Shown here piece after piece: positions 45,599 to 54,393 of a DNA stretch of 64,000 bases. The stretch covers positions 310,001 through 374,000 of the forward strand of contig NZ_JAGQDE010000001.1 of NCBI RefSeq assembly GCF_018069755.1. Direction: 5' to 3'. This stretch comes from Ideonella aquatica. Lineage in GTDB: Bacteria > Pseudomonadota > Gammaproteobacteria > Burkholderiales > Burkholderiaceae_C. Position 1 is the first letter of the stretch, and every line of letters starts with the position of its first letter. The position numbers were made by a program, and so were the translations under genes. The notes below the pieces were generated by a model, which made no database searches, had not been told where the DNA came from, and saw only the letters and a program-made list of their open reading frames with translations.

Positions 45599-45758
45599 GT
45601 CTCGGTTCTCCAGGAGGGTGAAACAGGCGGCATCGGCGGGGAAGGGATCCGCCTGGGTGCTCGCCTGAAAGATACTGCACTGGGTATGTTGATCGATTGC
45701 GTTCGCGCACCCTGGTCCAGGGAACTTTGCGCGCGCTGCCAGCTCCTGCGCCGCGCGC

Positions 45759-46466
45759 TCAGGGCGCCAGGCCCAGGCCGCGCTCCTCGTGGGTTCGCCC
45801 GTCGCGGATGTGGTAGAGCCGACGGAAGGTCGGGATGATCTTTTCGTCGTGCGTGACCACGATGATCGCGGTGTGGTGCTGCACGGCCATCTGGTTCAGG
45901 ATGCGCACCACGGCCAGCGCGCGCTCGCTGTCCAGCGGGGCGGTGGGCTCGTCGGCCAGGATCACTGGCGGCCGATTGGCCAGTGCGCGGGCGATCGAGA
46001 CCCGCTGCTGCTCACCCCCCGACAGCTCCGACGGCCGGGCTCCGGCGCGGTGTGCCACGTCCAGCGCAGTCAGCAGCTCGCGCGCGCGGGCACGGGCCTC
46101 GGCATTGGGTCGGCCCGCCAGCATCGGCAGCAGGGCCACGTTGTCGGTGACGTCCAGGAAAGGAATCAGGTACGGCGCCTGGAAGACGAAGCCGATGCTG
46201 TCGCGGCGCAGCGCGCGCAGGTCGGGCAGGGTCCAGCCGTTGTCGTAGATTGTTCGGCCACCCAGCACCATGCGGCCGGCGGTCGGCTCAATCACCGCGC
46301 CCAGGCACTTCAACAGCGTGCTCTTGCCCGAGCCCGACGGACCGATCAGGCCCACCACCTCGCCGGGGGCCACGGTCATGTTGACGTCCTTGAGCGCCTC
46401 GACGGCGGTGTCGCCCTGGCCATAGCGCTTGCGCAGGCCTTCGATGCGGATGCCAGCGTCGTCCAC
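45759..46466 (-). CDS. ABC exporter ATPase, DevA/MacB type
   Basis: Nucleotide-binding subunit of 235 residues. It carries Walker A GPSGSGKST, Q-loop FVFQAPYLIP, signature LSGGEQQRVSIARAL, Walker B VILADEPTAPLD and the switch His in VVTHDEK. It follows the FtsX-like permease by one base and ends the exporter operon. Sequence type and gene order (adaptor, permease, ATPase) match DevBCA glycolipid exporters and MacAB-like systems. The substrate is unknown and no TolC homologue is present in the window. Confidence 0.93.
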   Translation of the reverse strand: MDDAGIRIEGLRKRYGQGDTAVEALKDVNMTVAPGEVVGLIGPSGSGKSTLLKCLGAVIEPTAGRMVLGGRTIYDNGWTLPDLRALRRDSIGFVFQAPYLIPFLDVTDNVALLPMLAGRPNAEARARARELLTALDVAHRAGARPSELSGGEQQRVSIARALANRPPVILADEPTAPLDSERALAVVRILNQMAVQHHTAIIVVTHDEKIIPTFRRLYHIRDGRTHEERGLGLAP

Positions 46467-46467
46467 C

Positions 46468-47685
46468 TCAGCCTCCGATCGCGGCGGCCGGATCGACCTT
46501 CAGCGCCACGCGAATCGCCAGGGTGCTGGCCAGCGCGCAGATCAGCAGCACCGCCACCAGCCCGCGCAGTGCATCGGCCGGCTCCAGCAGCACGTACTTG
46601 GGGAAGATCGGTGCCCAGACCGTGGCAGCCACCTTGCCCACCGCGAAGCCCATCAAGCCCAAGCCCAGCGCCTGCTGCAGGATCATGGAGGCGATCGTGC
46701 GGTTGCGCGTGCCGATCAGCTTGAGCACCGCGATCTCGCGGATCTTGCCCAGCGTCATCGTGTAGATGATGAAGGCGACGATCGCCGCGCTGACGATCGC
46801 CAGGATGACCAGAAACATGCCGATCTGCCGCGCCGAGGTGGCGATCAGCTTGGCAACCAGGATGTCCTCCATCTGGGCGCGCGTGTAGGCCTCCAGGTGC
46901 TTCCAGCGGCGGATCGGTTCGGCCACGGTCTGCGGATCGGCCTGGGCGTGCACCTGCACCAGGATGGCATTGACCTGGTGGTTGCTGGCCTGCGCGGCCA
47001 GCAGCGCATCCAGCACGCCGCCCGCCCCGGGGCGGTTCAAGGACGGGTTGGCCAGGGTGCGGGCGCGCTCGTTGAGGATGGCCTCGTTGTCCTTCAGGAA
47101 CTGGGCCTCCTGGGCGTCCTTCAGCGGGATGAAGACCATCGGGTCGCCGCCGGAGGACACCATGCGCCGCGTCAGTCCCACCACGCTGTAGTCGTGCCGG
47201 CGGATGCGGATGCGGTCGCCGAGCGCGAAACCGGTGCGCACGTCGGCGATCGCCTCGTAGTGGCTGCGCGTGAGCTGGCGCCCGGCGACCAGGTAGCCGG
47301 GCTGGCCGGGCAGCCCGGGCTCGAAGCCCACCACCATCGCACGCACCTCACGGCCGCCGTCCGGCGCCGGGCCGCTGGCCGCGCGCCGGACCTGCATCGT
47401 CAGGTAGGTGACATTGGCCGCGCGTGCGACACCGGGCAGCGCCAGCACGCTGCGCACCGTGTCGTCACGCAGGCTGGACGATTCGGCATAGGGGCCCTGG
47501 GTGTCCTGTTGCACCACCCAGAGGTCGGCGCCGCTGTTGTCGAGCAGTGCGCGCGCATCGTCGACCATGCCGCGGTAGACCCCGGCCATGGTCAGCGTCA
47601 CGCCAATCAGCAGGCCCAGCCCCAGGCCGGTGAGGACGAACTTGCCCCAGCCATGCAGGATGTCGCGGCCGGCCAGGCTGATCAC
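46468..47685 (-). CDS. ABC exporter permease, FtsX/DevC type
   Basis: Inner-membrane permease of 405 residues. One N-terminal membrane segment (VLTGLGLGLLIGVTLTMAGVY) and three C-terminal ones (VILAIVSAAIVAFIIYTMTL and two more after residue 335) surround a large periplasmic domain of about 230 residues, as in MacB/DevC. KIREIAVLKLIGTRNRTI is the typical coupling-helix region before the last segments. It overlaps the adaptor gene by 4 bases. Confidence 0.92.
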   Translation of the reverse strand: MISLAGRDILHGWGKFVLTGLGLGLLIGVTLTMAGVYRGMVDDARALLDNSGADLWVVQQDTQGPYAESSSLRDDTVRSVLALPGVARAANVTYLTMQVRRAASGPAPDGGREVRAMVVGFEPGLPGQPGYLVAGRQLTRSHYEAIADVRTGFALGDRIRIRRHDYSVVGLTRRMVSSGGDPMVFIPLKDAQEAQFLKDNEAILNERARTLANPSLNRPGAGGVLDALLAAQASNHQVNAILVQVHAQADPQTVAEPIRRWKHLEAYTRAQMEDILVAKLIATSARQIGMFLVILAIVSAAIVAFIIYTMTLGKIREIAVLKLIGTRNRTIASMILQQALGLGLMGFAVGKVAATVWAPIFPKYVLLEPADALRGLVAVLLICALASTLAIRVALKVDPAAAIGG

Positions 47686-48872
47686 GGCTGCGGCCCGGCC
47701 AGCGAATCCACCACCTGCAGGCGGCTGTGGCTGTTCAGCGCCTTCTCGCTGTGCACCACGATGCGGTCGCCGGCGCGCAGGCCGTCCAGCACCTGCACCT
47801 GGCCGTCCAAACTGGCCTGACCCAGCCGCAGTGCCACGAAGCGCAGCGCGTCGCCATCGAGCTGCCAGACGCCGGTGCGCCCTTGCACCTGCACGATCGC
47901 GGCATTGGGCACCAGCAGCGCGTCTGAGGCGGCTGGCAGGCTCAGCGTGACCTCGGCCAGGTCGCCCACCGACACACCACTGGGCAGGGGATCAAAGGCC
48001 ACCAGGGCCATGCGCTCCTCGGTGACGCTGTCGCTGACCGCTTCAACCCGGGCCACGTGGCCGCGCAGCGCAGCCCCGGGCTGGGAGCGCAGTGCGATCT
48101 GTGCCGGCAGGCCGACGGCCAGGCCAGCCGAGCGTGCCTGGTCCAGGCGCACCCGCACCCACAGCGAATCCGGCGCGATCAGGCGCAGCACGGCCTGGCC
48201 GGCGATCACCGTCGAGCCGGGCTCAGCGTCACGGCTGGTGACCACGGCGTCCATCGGCGCCGTCAGGCGCAGGCTGGCGCGCTGCTGGAGCAGGCCGGCC
48301 CGTTCGGCGGCCAGGCGCTGCAGGTCGTGCTGGGCAGCGGACAGGTTGGCTTCGGCGGCGCCCAGGGCGGCCTCGGCGGAGGCCAGTTCCTGCAGCCGCG
48401 CTTCCAGCGCACCGGCGCTGATGAAGTTCTGCGCGGCCAGGTCGGTGTTGCGGCGCGCGTTCATGGCGGCCAGCTCGCGTCGGGCCAGCATGTCGCGGCC
48501 TTGCGCCTGGGCGGCGGCCAGGGTGCTGCCGGCGCGGGCGATCGAGGCCTCCACCGCGAGGCGCCGCTCCTCCAGGTCGACCGGGTCCATCTCGGCCAGC
48601 CATTGGCCGGCCTGGACCGTGTCGCCGACCTCGACCCGCACCGAGCGTACGCGGCCGGCCAGCGTCGGTCCGACCAGCACGCTGCGGCGCGCCTCGACGG
48701 TGCCGATGCCGAACAAAGCGGGGGTGAGTCGTCCTGGCTGCACGGAGGTCAGCGTGACGCGGATGGGGGCCAAGGGGCCTGCCCGCATCACCACGGCGGC
48801 CAGGGCCAGCAGCAGGGCCAAGGCCAGCAGGGCAAGCAGCCAGCGGCGCTTCAGGGTCTTCAGAACGCTCAC
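47682..48872 (-). CDS. HlyD/DevB-type periplasmic adaptor
   Basis: Membrane-fusion protein of 396 residues. It has one N-terminal membrane anchor (LLALLALALLLALAAVVM), a barrel-sandwich/lipoyl half-motif (AGRVRSVRVEVGDTVQAGQ) and a long coiled-coil hairpin at about 105-225. The second lipoyl half contains LTAPMDAVVTSRDAEPGSTV, and a beta-barrel region follows (RVRLDQARSAGLAVG). It should bridge the inner-membrane ABC permease and an outer-membrane channel encoded elsewhere. It overlaps tetR (upstream) and the permease gene by 4 bases each. Confidence 0.92.
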   Translation of the reverse strand: MSVLKTLKRRWLLALLALALLLALAAVVMRAGPLAPIRVTLTSVQPGRLTPALFGIGTVEARRSVLVGPTLAGRVRSVRVEVGDTVQAGQWLAEMDPVDLEERRLAVEASIARAGSTLAAAQAQGRDMLARRELAAMNARRNTDLAAQNFISAGALEARLQELASAEAALGAAEANLSAAQHDLQRLAAERAGLLQQRASLRLTAPMDAVVTSRDAEPGSTVIAGQAVLRLIAPDSLWVRVRLDQARSAGLAVGLPAQIALRSQPGAALRGHVARVEAVSDSVTEERMALVAFDPLPSGVSVGDLAEVTLSLPAASDALLVPNAAIVQVQGRTGVWQLDGDALRFVALRLGQASLDGQVQVLDGLRAGDRIVVHSEKALNSHSRLQVVDSLAGPQP

Positions 48873-49459
48873 GTGGGTTCTCCGATGCCTCGCCAGTACA
48901 AAGCGAAGAGGGGGGCGGCCTGCTGGCGCAGGGCGGCCGGCCGGCCGGACAGCATGGACTGCATCACCAGACCCTGGATCAGCCCGATGAAGGCGGTGGC
49001 GGCGGTGTCGGGGTCGATCGCTGGCTGGCCGGGCTGCGCCCGGGTCAGGACGGCCGTCAGCAGGCGGCGGTAGTCCCGCAGCACGGCGCGCACTTCGTGC
49101 TTGGCCGGCGAGTCGGCCGCCTGCTGCAATTCGTGGAAGATGAAGCGCGGCACGCCAGGGTGCTCGATGACGAAGTCGACATGGGCGTCGAACATGGCCC
49201 GCAGCGCTTCGGCGGGGCCGGGCGCGTTGTTGGCCGCGGTCTGCAACGCACCCAGCAGGGCCTCATGGACCCAGCGCATGGCCGCCAGCCAGATGGCGTC
49301 CTTCGAGGGAAAGTGCTTGAACACCGCGCCCTGGCTAACGCCCACGGCCAGGGCGATGTCTCCGGTGGTGATGCGTGCCGGGCTGCTGCTGCCCGCCAGA
49401 TGCAGCGCCGCCTGGACGATCTCGGCCTGGCGTTCAAGGGTGGGCAGACGGGGCGGCAC
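48869..49459 (-). CDS. TetR-family repressor of the ABC exporter
   Basis: Repressor of about 196 residues. The N-terminal HTH is ITTGDIALAVGVSQGAVFKH, followed by FPSKDAIWLAAM and a helical ligand domain (AHVDFVIEHPGVPRFIFHEL). The start is uncertain: the GTG at 49459 is used because an earlier in-frame TTG at 49477 would begin inside the palindrome at 49476-49491. It is the first gene of the exporter operon and overlaps the adaptor by 4 bases, so it probably controls its own operon. Confidence 0.88.
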   Translation of the reverse strand: MPPRLPTLERQAEIVQAALHLAGSSSPARITTGDIALAVGVSQGAVFKHFPSKDAIWLAAMRWVHEALLGALQTAANNAPGPAEALRAMFDAHVDFVIEHPGVPRFIFHELQQAADSPAKHEVRAVLRDYRRLLTAVLTRAQPGQPAIDPDTAATAFIGLIQGLVMQSMLSGRPAALRQQAAPLFALYWRGIGEPT

Positions 49460-49475
49460 GGCAGGGTGGCCTGGC

Positions 49476-49491
49476 AAGTAATTGAATACTT
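49476..49491. promoter_or_regulatory. Palindrome upstream of tetR, candidate TetR operator
   Basis: AAGTA (49476-49480), ATTGAA, TACTT (49487-49491) is an inverted repeat in an A/T-rich island directly before the regulator gene. TetR-family repressors that head the operon they control usually bind such a palindrome. The centre is imperfect. Confidence 0.5.
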
Positions 49492-49634
49492 ACCATGTTA
49501 GTCGGGTCTGCCGTCGCCCGCAGCGCCCGGGCGCCGTGGCGCTTGCGCTGGATCATGTCGGTGCAGGCAACGATGCGTCTCGACCCATGCCGTCTGGTCG
49601 GCACGGTGTCCACCGAGACGAACCTGGGCCCGCC

Positions 49635-50189
49635 TCAGTGCGCGCTTCTGACCAGGCGCACCGCCAGCTTCGAGCCCTTGGGCACGTCGTCGCGCGCCTG
49701 CCCGTCGCCCAGATGCACCGCCCAGCCATTGACAAAGCTGCTGTCGGCGACCTGAGTGCCGCTCTGGCCGCGCATCACGCTGCCGTAGTTGTACGGGTTC
49801 ACGCTCTCTTGCGAGAGGCTGGGCATGCCGCTCCAGTGCCAATCGGCGGGCGCGCCCGGAAACAGCTTGGGGTCCAGTCCCTGGCCGTTGCGGCGCACCA
49901 GGTGCTGCAACTCAGGCACGCGCGGCAGGCGCCAGGGCAGGCCGGTCTGCTTGGCCAGTGCGCGCGCGCGGGCCAAGGCCTCGGTGTGACGCAGCAGCTC
50001 AGGGGCGCCGCTGCAGGTCTTGCCCGTCCAGCGCTGGCCCACCAGGCAGCGGGACCAGGCCAGGTGGGCGGTGGGGTCGAGGATCTCCTGGCCATCGGGC
50101 GACGGCGCCGCCCCGGCCGCAGTGGCCAGCGCGGGGCTGCCCAGGGCCAGCACGGCAGCCAGGATCAGGCCAGGAAGGGTGAAGCGCAT
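49635..50189 (-). CDS. Exported DUF1566/Lcl-domain protein
   Basis: Protein of 184 residues with a signal peptide (MRFTLPGLILAAVLALGSPALATAAG). The mature part has the DUF1566 pattern: an early DPTAHLAWSRC, a C...W..ALARARAL helix and WRLPRVPELQHLV, then SSFVNGWAVHLGDGQ and a terminal AVRLVRS. In this family the domain is a C-type-lectin-like fold of unclear function, often on cell-surface proteins. ATG 50189 is chosen because it starts the signal peptide. It diverges from urtA, with 98 bp between them. Confidence 0.8.
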   Translation of the reverse strand: MRFTLPGLILAAVLALGSPALATAAGAAPSPDGQEILDPTAHLAWSRCLVGQRWTGKTCSGAPELLRHTEALARARALAKQTGLPWRLPRVPELQHLVRRNGQGLDPKLFPGAPADWHWSGMPSLSQESVNPYNYGSVMRGQSGTQVADSSFVNGWAVHLGDGQARDDVPKGSKLAVRLVRSAH

Positions 50190-50287
50190 GCGCAGCACTC
50201 TACGCCAGTGTGCGTATGGTCGGTCCGGGCGGCGGCTTCTAACCTGCGGGCACTGATTCACCCCCAACCCCTCCGAGGAGCACCCGC

Positions 50288-51553
50288 ATGCAATTCACCC
50301 GCCGTTCCATCACCGCGCTGGCCGCCGCCGCCTGCGCGCTCGGCTTCACCACGCTGGCCCAGGCCGCCGACACCATCAAGGTGGGCGTGCTGCACTCGCT
50401 GTCGGGCACGATGGCGATCTCGGAAACCGTGCTGAAGGACACCGTCCTGATGGCCATCGACGAGATCAACGCCAAGGGCGGCCTGCTGGGCAAGAAGCTC
50501 GAGCCGGTGGTGGTGGATCCGGCCTCGAACTGGCCGCTGTTCGCCGAGAAGGCCAAGCAGCTGATCGACCAGGACAAGGTGGCCGTGGTCTTCGGCTGCT
50601 GGACCTCGGTGAGCCGCAAGTCGGTGCTGCCGGTGTTCGAGGAAAAGAACTCGCTGCTGTTCTACCCGGTGCAGTACGAAGGCGAAGAGCTGAGCAAGAA
50701 CGTGTTCTACACCGGTGCCGCGCCCAACCAGCAGGCGATTCCCGCGGTGGAGTACCTGATGAGCAAGGACGGCGGCTCGGCCAAGCGCTTCGTGCTGCTG
50801 GGCACCGACTACGTCTACCCGCGCACCACCAACAAGATCCTGCGCGCCTTCCTGAAGGCCAAGGGCGTGGCCGAGTCGGACATCATGGAGGAGTACACCC
50901 CCTTCGGCCACTCCGACTACCAAAGCATCATCGCCAAGATCAAGAAGTTCGCCTCCGAAGGCAAGAAGACCGCGGTGGTCTCCACCATCAATGGCGACTC
51001 CAACGTGCCCTTCTACAAGGAACTGGGCAACCAGGGCCTGAAGGCGACCGACGTGCCGGTGGTGGCCTTCTCGGTGGGTGAAGAGGAACTGCGTGGCGTG
51101 GACACCAAGCCGCTGGTCGGCCACCTGGCTGCCTGGAACTACTTCATGAGCATCAAGAACCCGGCCAACGCCGAGTTCGTCAAGAAGTGGAGCGACTACG
51201 CCAAGGCCAAGGGCATCGCCGGCCACAAGGACAAGCCGTTGACCAATGACCCGATGGAAGCCACCTACATCGGCATCAACATGTGGGCCCAGGCCGTGAC
51301 CAAGGCCAAGTCCACCGACACCGACAAGGTGATCGCGGCGATGGCCGGCCAGACCTTCAAGGCGCCGGGCGGCTTCACCAGCACGATGGACAAGGAAAAC
51401 CACCACCTGCACAAGCCGGTGTTCATCGGTGAGGTCAAGGCCGATGGCCAGTTCAACGTGGTGTGGAAGACCCCGGGTCCGGTCGTGGCCGATCCGTGGA
51501 GCGACTACATCGCCGAGAACAAGGGCAAGAAGAACGTCCCCGAGAAAAAGTAA
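50288..51553 (+). CDS. urtA: Urea ABC transporter substrate-binding protein
   Basis: Periplasmic urea-binding protein of 421 residues. A signal peptide (MQFTRRSITALAAAACALGF ending AQA) is followed by DTIKVGVLHSLSGTMAISE, the standard start of UrtA-type type 1 binding proteins. VFGCWTSVSRKSVLPVFEE and VEYLMSKDGG are strongly conserved in UrtA. GAGGAG lies about 7 bases before the ATG. It heads the urtABCDE operon. The gene has lower GC at wobble positions than the overlapping shadow frames, consistent with a highly expressed gene. Confidence 0.97.
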   Translation: MQFTRRSITALAAAACALGFTTLAQAADTIKVGVLHSLSGTMAISETVLKDTVLMAIDEINAKGGLLGKKLEPVVVDPASNWPLFAEKAKQLIDQDKVAVVFGCWTSVSRKSVLPVFEEKNSLLFYPVQYEGEELSKNVFYTGAAPNQQAIPAVEYLMSKDGGSAKRFVLLGTDYVYPRTTNKILRAFLKAKGVAESDIMEEYTPFGHSDYQSIIAKIKKFASEGKKTAVVSTINGDSNVPFYKELGNQGLKATDVPVVAFSVGEEELRGVDTKPLVGHLAAWNYFMSIKNPANAEFVKKWSDYAKAKGIAGHKDKPLTNDPMEATYIGINMWAQAVTKAKSTDTDKVIAAMAGQTFKAPGGFTSTMDKENHHLHKPVFIGEVKADGQFNVVWKTPGPVVADPWSDYIAENKGKKNVPEKK

Positions 51554-51563
51554 CCCCCCCCTA

Positions 51564-51624
51564 CCGCAGCACAGCTGCGGCCCCCCCAGGGGGGCGCCAC
51601 TGGCGGACCGGCAGAGCCGGATCC
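51564..51624. repeat. Multi-hairpin intergenic element between urtA and urtB
   Basis: Three hairpins follow in a row: CCGCAGC-ACA-GCTGCGG (51564-51580), a C7/G6 stem (51581-51594), and GGACCGGC-AGA-GCCGG-A-TCC (51605-51624). The layout resembles GC-rich intergenic elements repeated in Burkholderiales genomes; a shorter relative follows ureG at 21088-21119. It probably acts as a partial terminator or mRNA 3'-end stabiliser, allowing more UrtA than permease. Confidence 0.6.
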
Positions 51625-51689
51625 GCGGTGGCTGCCGGAAGGCGCGGGCGGCTTCGCCGACCCGCGTTTTCGTTTGCTGAGGGCATGTG

Positions 51690-53264
51690 ATGATTCGTTG
51701 GATGGTGGGCCTTGGTCTGGCGCTGTCGGCCTGGAGTGCTTCGGCGCTGACGGCGGAGCAGGCGCGGGCGATTGCGGCGGGGGAGACTGATGCGCGGATT
51801 GCGGCGCTGGGCGAGGCGGCCAAGCAGCCGGATGCGGCGCTGGCGGGCTTTGTGCAGGCGCTGCTGGAGGATGCGGTCAAGCTGACGCCCAAGGCGGTGC
51901 TGGTGGTCGATGGCGCGGCGGTCAAGGATGCCGTGACCGGGGCGGCGGCGACGCTGCCCGACGACGCCGAGGACGTGGTCAACAACAACCGCATGCGCGG
52001 CGCGCTGCAGGCGGTGCAGGCGTCGATGAAGCTGCTGTCGCCGGAGCTGGCGGTGCGCCAGGCGGCGGTGGCCGAACTGGCCAAGGGCGGCGTCGATGAA
52101 GCCCAGTTGCCATTGCTGGACAAGGCGGTCGAGGCCGAGCCGGATGCGGCGCTGAAGGCCACGCTGGGCCGGCTGCGCGCCAGCGTGCTGGTGGCGTCGG
52201 CCGATGCCGCCAAGCGGCTGACGGCGGTGAAGGAGCTGTCTGTCAGTGGTGAGCCCACGGTCAAGGCGCTGCTGCAGGAACGCCTGGCCGTCGAGACCGA
52301 TGCCGAGGTCAAGGGCGCGCTGATGAGCGCGATCGGCCAGGTCGAGTCGCGCCTGGCCTGGGGTGAGCGCCTGGGCGTGGTGTTCACCGGCGTCAGCCTG
52401 GGCAGCATCCTGCTGCTGGTGGCGCTGGGCCTGGCGATCACCTATGGCCTGATGGGCGTGATCAACATGGCCCACGGCGAGCTGATGATGATCGGCGCCT
52501 ACGCCACCTACGTGGTGCAGAACCTGTTCCGCGCCTATGCGCCGGACGTCTTCGACTATTACCTGTGGCTGGCGGTGCCGGCCTCGTTCCTGGCGGCGGC
52601 GCTGGTGGGCGCGGTGCTGGAGCGCACGGTGCTGCGCTGGCTCTACGGCCGGCCGTTGGAGACGCTGCTGGCCACCTGGGGCATCTCGCTGGTGCTGATG
52701 CAGGGCGTGCGCTCGCTGTTCGGTGCGCAGAACGTGCCGGTGGAGAACCCGGCCTGGCTGTCGGGCGGCATCGCGGTGCTGCCCAATCTGACGCTGCCCT
52801 ACAACCGCATCGCCATCATCGGCTTCGCCTTCGCGGTGCTGGCCGGTGTGGCCCTGCTGATCGCCCGCACCCGGCTGGGCCTGTTCGTGCGCGGCGTCAC
52901 GCAGAACCGCCGCATGGCCGCCTGCGTGGGCATCCACACCGCGCGCATCGACACCTACGCCTTCTCGCTGGGCGCCGGCATCGCCGGGCTGGCCGGCTGT
53001 GCGCTCAGCCAGGTGGGCAACGTCGGCCCGGACCTGGGCCAGAGCTACATCGTCGACAGCTTCATGGTGGTGGTGCTGGGCGGCGTGGGCCAGCTGGCCG
53101 GCACGGTGTACGCCGCGCTGGGGCTGGGTGTGCTGAACAAGTTCCTGGAAGGCTGGGCCGGTGCGGTGCTGGCCAAGATCATGGTGCTGGTGTTCATCGT
53201 GGTGTTCATCCAGAAGCGTCCGCAAGGGCTGTTCGCGATGAAGGGCCGAAGCGCCGAGGCATGA
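51690..53264 (+). CDS. urtB: Urea ABC transporter permease UrtB
   Basis: Inner-membrane permease of 524 residues. It is longer than LivH because UrtB carries an N-terminal signal-like segment and a periplasmic helical-repeat domain of about 220 residues (here residues 20-225). The LivH-like permease follows from about 230: VALGLAITYGLMGVINMAHGELMMIGAYATY, then a C-terminal ALIVLGGVGQLAGTVYAA-type segment. ATG 51690 is used; a GTG one codon earlier is possible. It is separated from urtA by 136 bp holding hairpins. Confidence 0.96.
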   Translation: MIRWMVGLGLALSAWSASALTAEQARAIAAGETDARIAALGEAAKQPDAALAGFVQALLEDAVKLTPKAVLVVDGAAVKDAVTGAAATLPDDAEDVVNNNRMRGALQAVQASMKLLSPELAVRQAAVAELAKGGVDEAQLPLLDKAVEAEPDAALKATLGRLRASVLVASADAAKRLTAVKELSVSGEPTVKALLQERLAVETDAEVKGALMSAIGQVESRLAWGERLGVVFTGVSLGSILLLVALGLAITYGLMGVINMAHGELMMIGAYATYVVQNLFRAYAPDVFDYYLWLAVPASFLAAALVGAVLERTVLRWLYGRPLETLLATWGISLVLMQGVRSLFGAQNVPVENPAWLSGGIAVLPNLTLPYNRIAIIGFAFAVLAGVALLIARTRLGLFVRGVTQNRRMAACVGIHTARIDTYAFSLGAGIAGLAGCALSQVGNVGPDLGQSYIVDSFMVVVLGGVGQLAGTVYAALGLGVLNKFLEGWAGAVLAKIMVLVFIVVFIQKRPQGLFAMKGRSAEA

Positions 53265-53265
53265 G

Positions 53266-54393
53266 ATGACGACGACGACTCTGAACCTTCCCGCGCCGCG
53301 CCGCGGCCTGCTGCTCACCCCCGCCGGCTGGTCCGGCGTGCTGCTGGCCACGCTGGTGGTGACCGCGCTGGTGCCGGTGCTGAACCTGCTGGTGCCAGCC
53401 GACAGCGTGTTCCACCTCAGCGACTTCTATGTGCAGCTGGCCGGCAAGATCATGTGCTACGCGATCTGCGCGCTGGCCATGGACCTGATCTGGGGCTACA
53501 CCGGCATCCTCAGCCTGGGCCACGGCCTGTTCTTCGCGCTGGGCGGCTACGGCATGGGCATGTACCTGATGCGCCAGATTGGCCGCGACGGCAACTACCA
53601 GAGCGACCTGCCCGACTTCATGGTCTTCCTGGACTGGAAGGCGCTGCCCTGGCACTGGGCCTGGAGCGACAGCTTTGCGCTGCAGATGCTGCTGGTGCTG
53701 GTGGTGCCGGGCCTGCTGGCCTTCGTGTTCGGCTTCTTCGCCTTCCGCAGCCGCATCAAGGGCGTGTACTTCAGCATCATCACGCAGGCCATGACCTTCG
53801 CGGCGATGCTGCTGTTCTTCCGCAACGAGACCGGCTTCGGCGGCAACAACGGCTTCACCGACTTCAAGCGCATCCTGGACATCCCGATCGCCCAGCCGTC
53901 CACCCGCATGGTGCTGTTCGTCATCACCGGTCTGACGCTGATCGGCTTCTACCTGATGGCCCGCGCCATCGTGAACAGCAAGTTCGGCCGCGTGCTGCAG
54001 GCGATCCGCGATGCCGAGAGCCGCGTGATGTTCACCGGCTACAACCCGCTGGCCTACAAGCTGGCGATCTGGACGCTGAGTGCCGTGATGTGCGGCGTGG
54101 CGGGTGCGCTCTATGTGCCGCAGGTGGGCATCATCAACCCGGGCGAGATGAGCGCGGCGGCCTCGATCGAGATCGCCATCTGGGCCGCGGTGGGCGGTCG
54201 CGCCACGCTGATCGGGCCGATCGTCGGCGCCTTCTTCGTCAATGGTGCGAAGAGCTGGTTCACGCAGGTGTTCCCCGAGTTCTGGCTGTATTTCCTGGGC
54301 GCGCTGTTCATTGCGGTGACGCTGTTCCTGCCGCAGGGATTGGTCGGCCTGGTGGACCGCCTGAAGGGCGCGAAGAAGGAGGAGCGCGCATGA
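53266..54393 (+). CDS. urtC: Urea ABC transporter permease UrtC
   Basis: Second inner-membrane permease, 375 residues, LivM-like. It carries LIWGYTGILSLGHGLFFALGGYGMGMYLMR, the UrtC-specific insertion with GNYQSDLPDFMVFLDW, and NNGFTDFK, then ALYVPQVGIINPGEMSAAAS and AAVGGRATLIGPIVGAFFVN near the end. It starts one base after the urtB stop and overlaps urtD by 4 bases (ATGA). Confidence 0.97.
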   Translation: MTTTTLNLPAPRRGLLLTPAGWSGVLLATLVVTALVPVLNLLVPADSVFHLSDFYVQLAGKIMCYAICALAMDLIWGYTGILSLGHGLFFALGGYGMGMYLMRQIGRDGNYQSDLPDFMVFLDWKALPWHWAWSDSFALQMLLVLVVPGLLAFVFGFFAFRSRIKGVYFSIITQAMTFAAMLLFFRNETGFGGNNGFTDFKRILDIPIAQPSTRMVLFVITGLTLIGFYLMARAIVNSKFGRVLQAIRDAESRVMFTGYNPLAYKLAIWTLSAVMCGVAGALYVPQVGIINPGEMSAAASIEIAIWAAVGGRATLIGPIVGAFFVNGAKSWFTQVFPEFWLYFLGALFIAVTLFLPQGLVGLVDRLKGAKKEERA

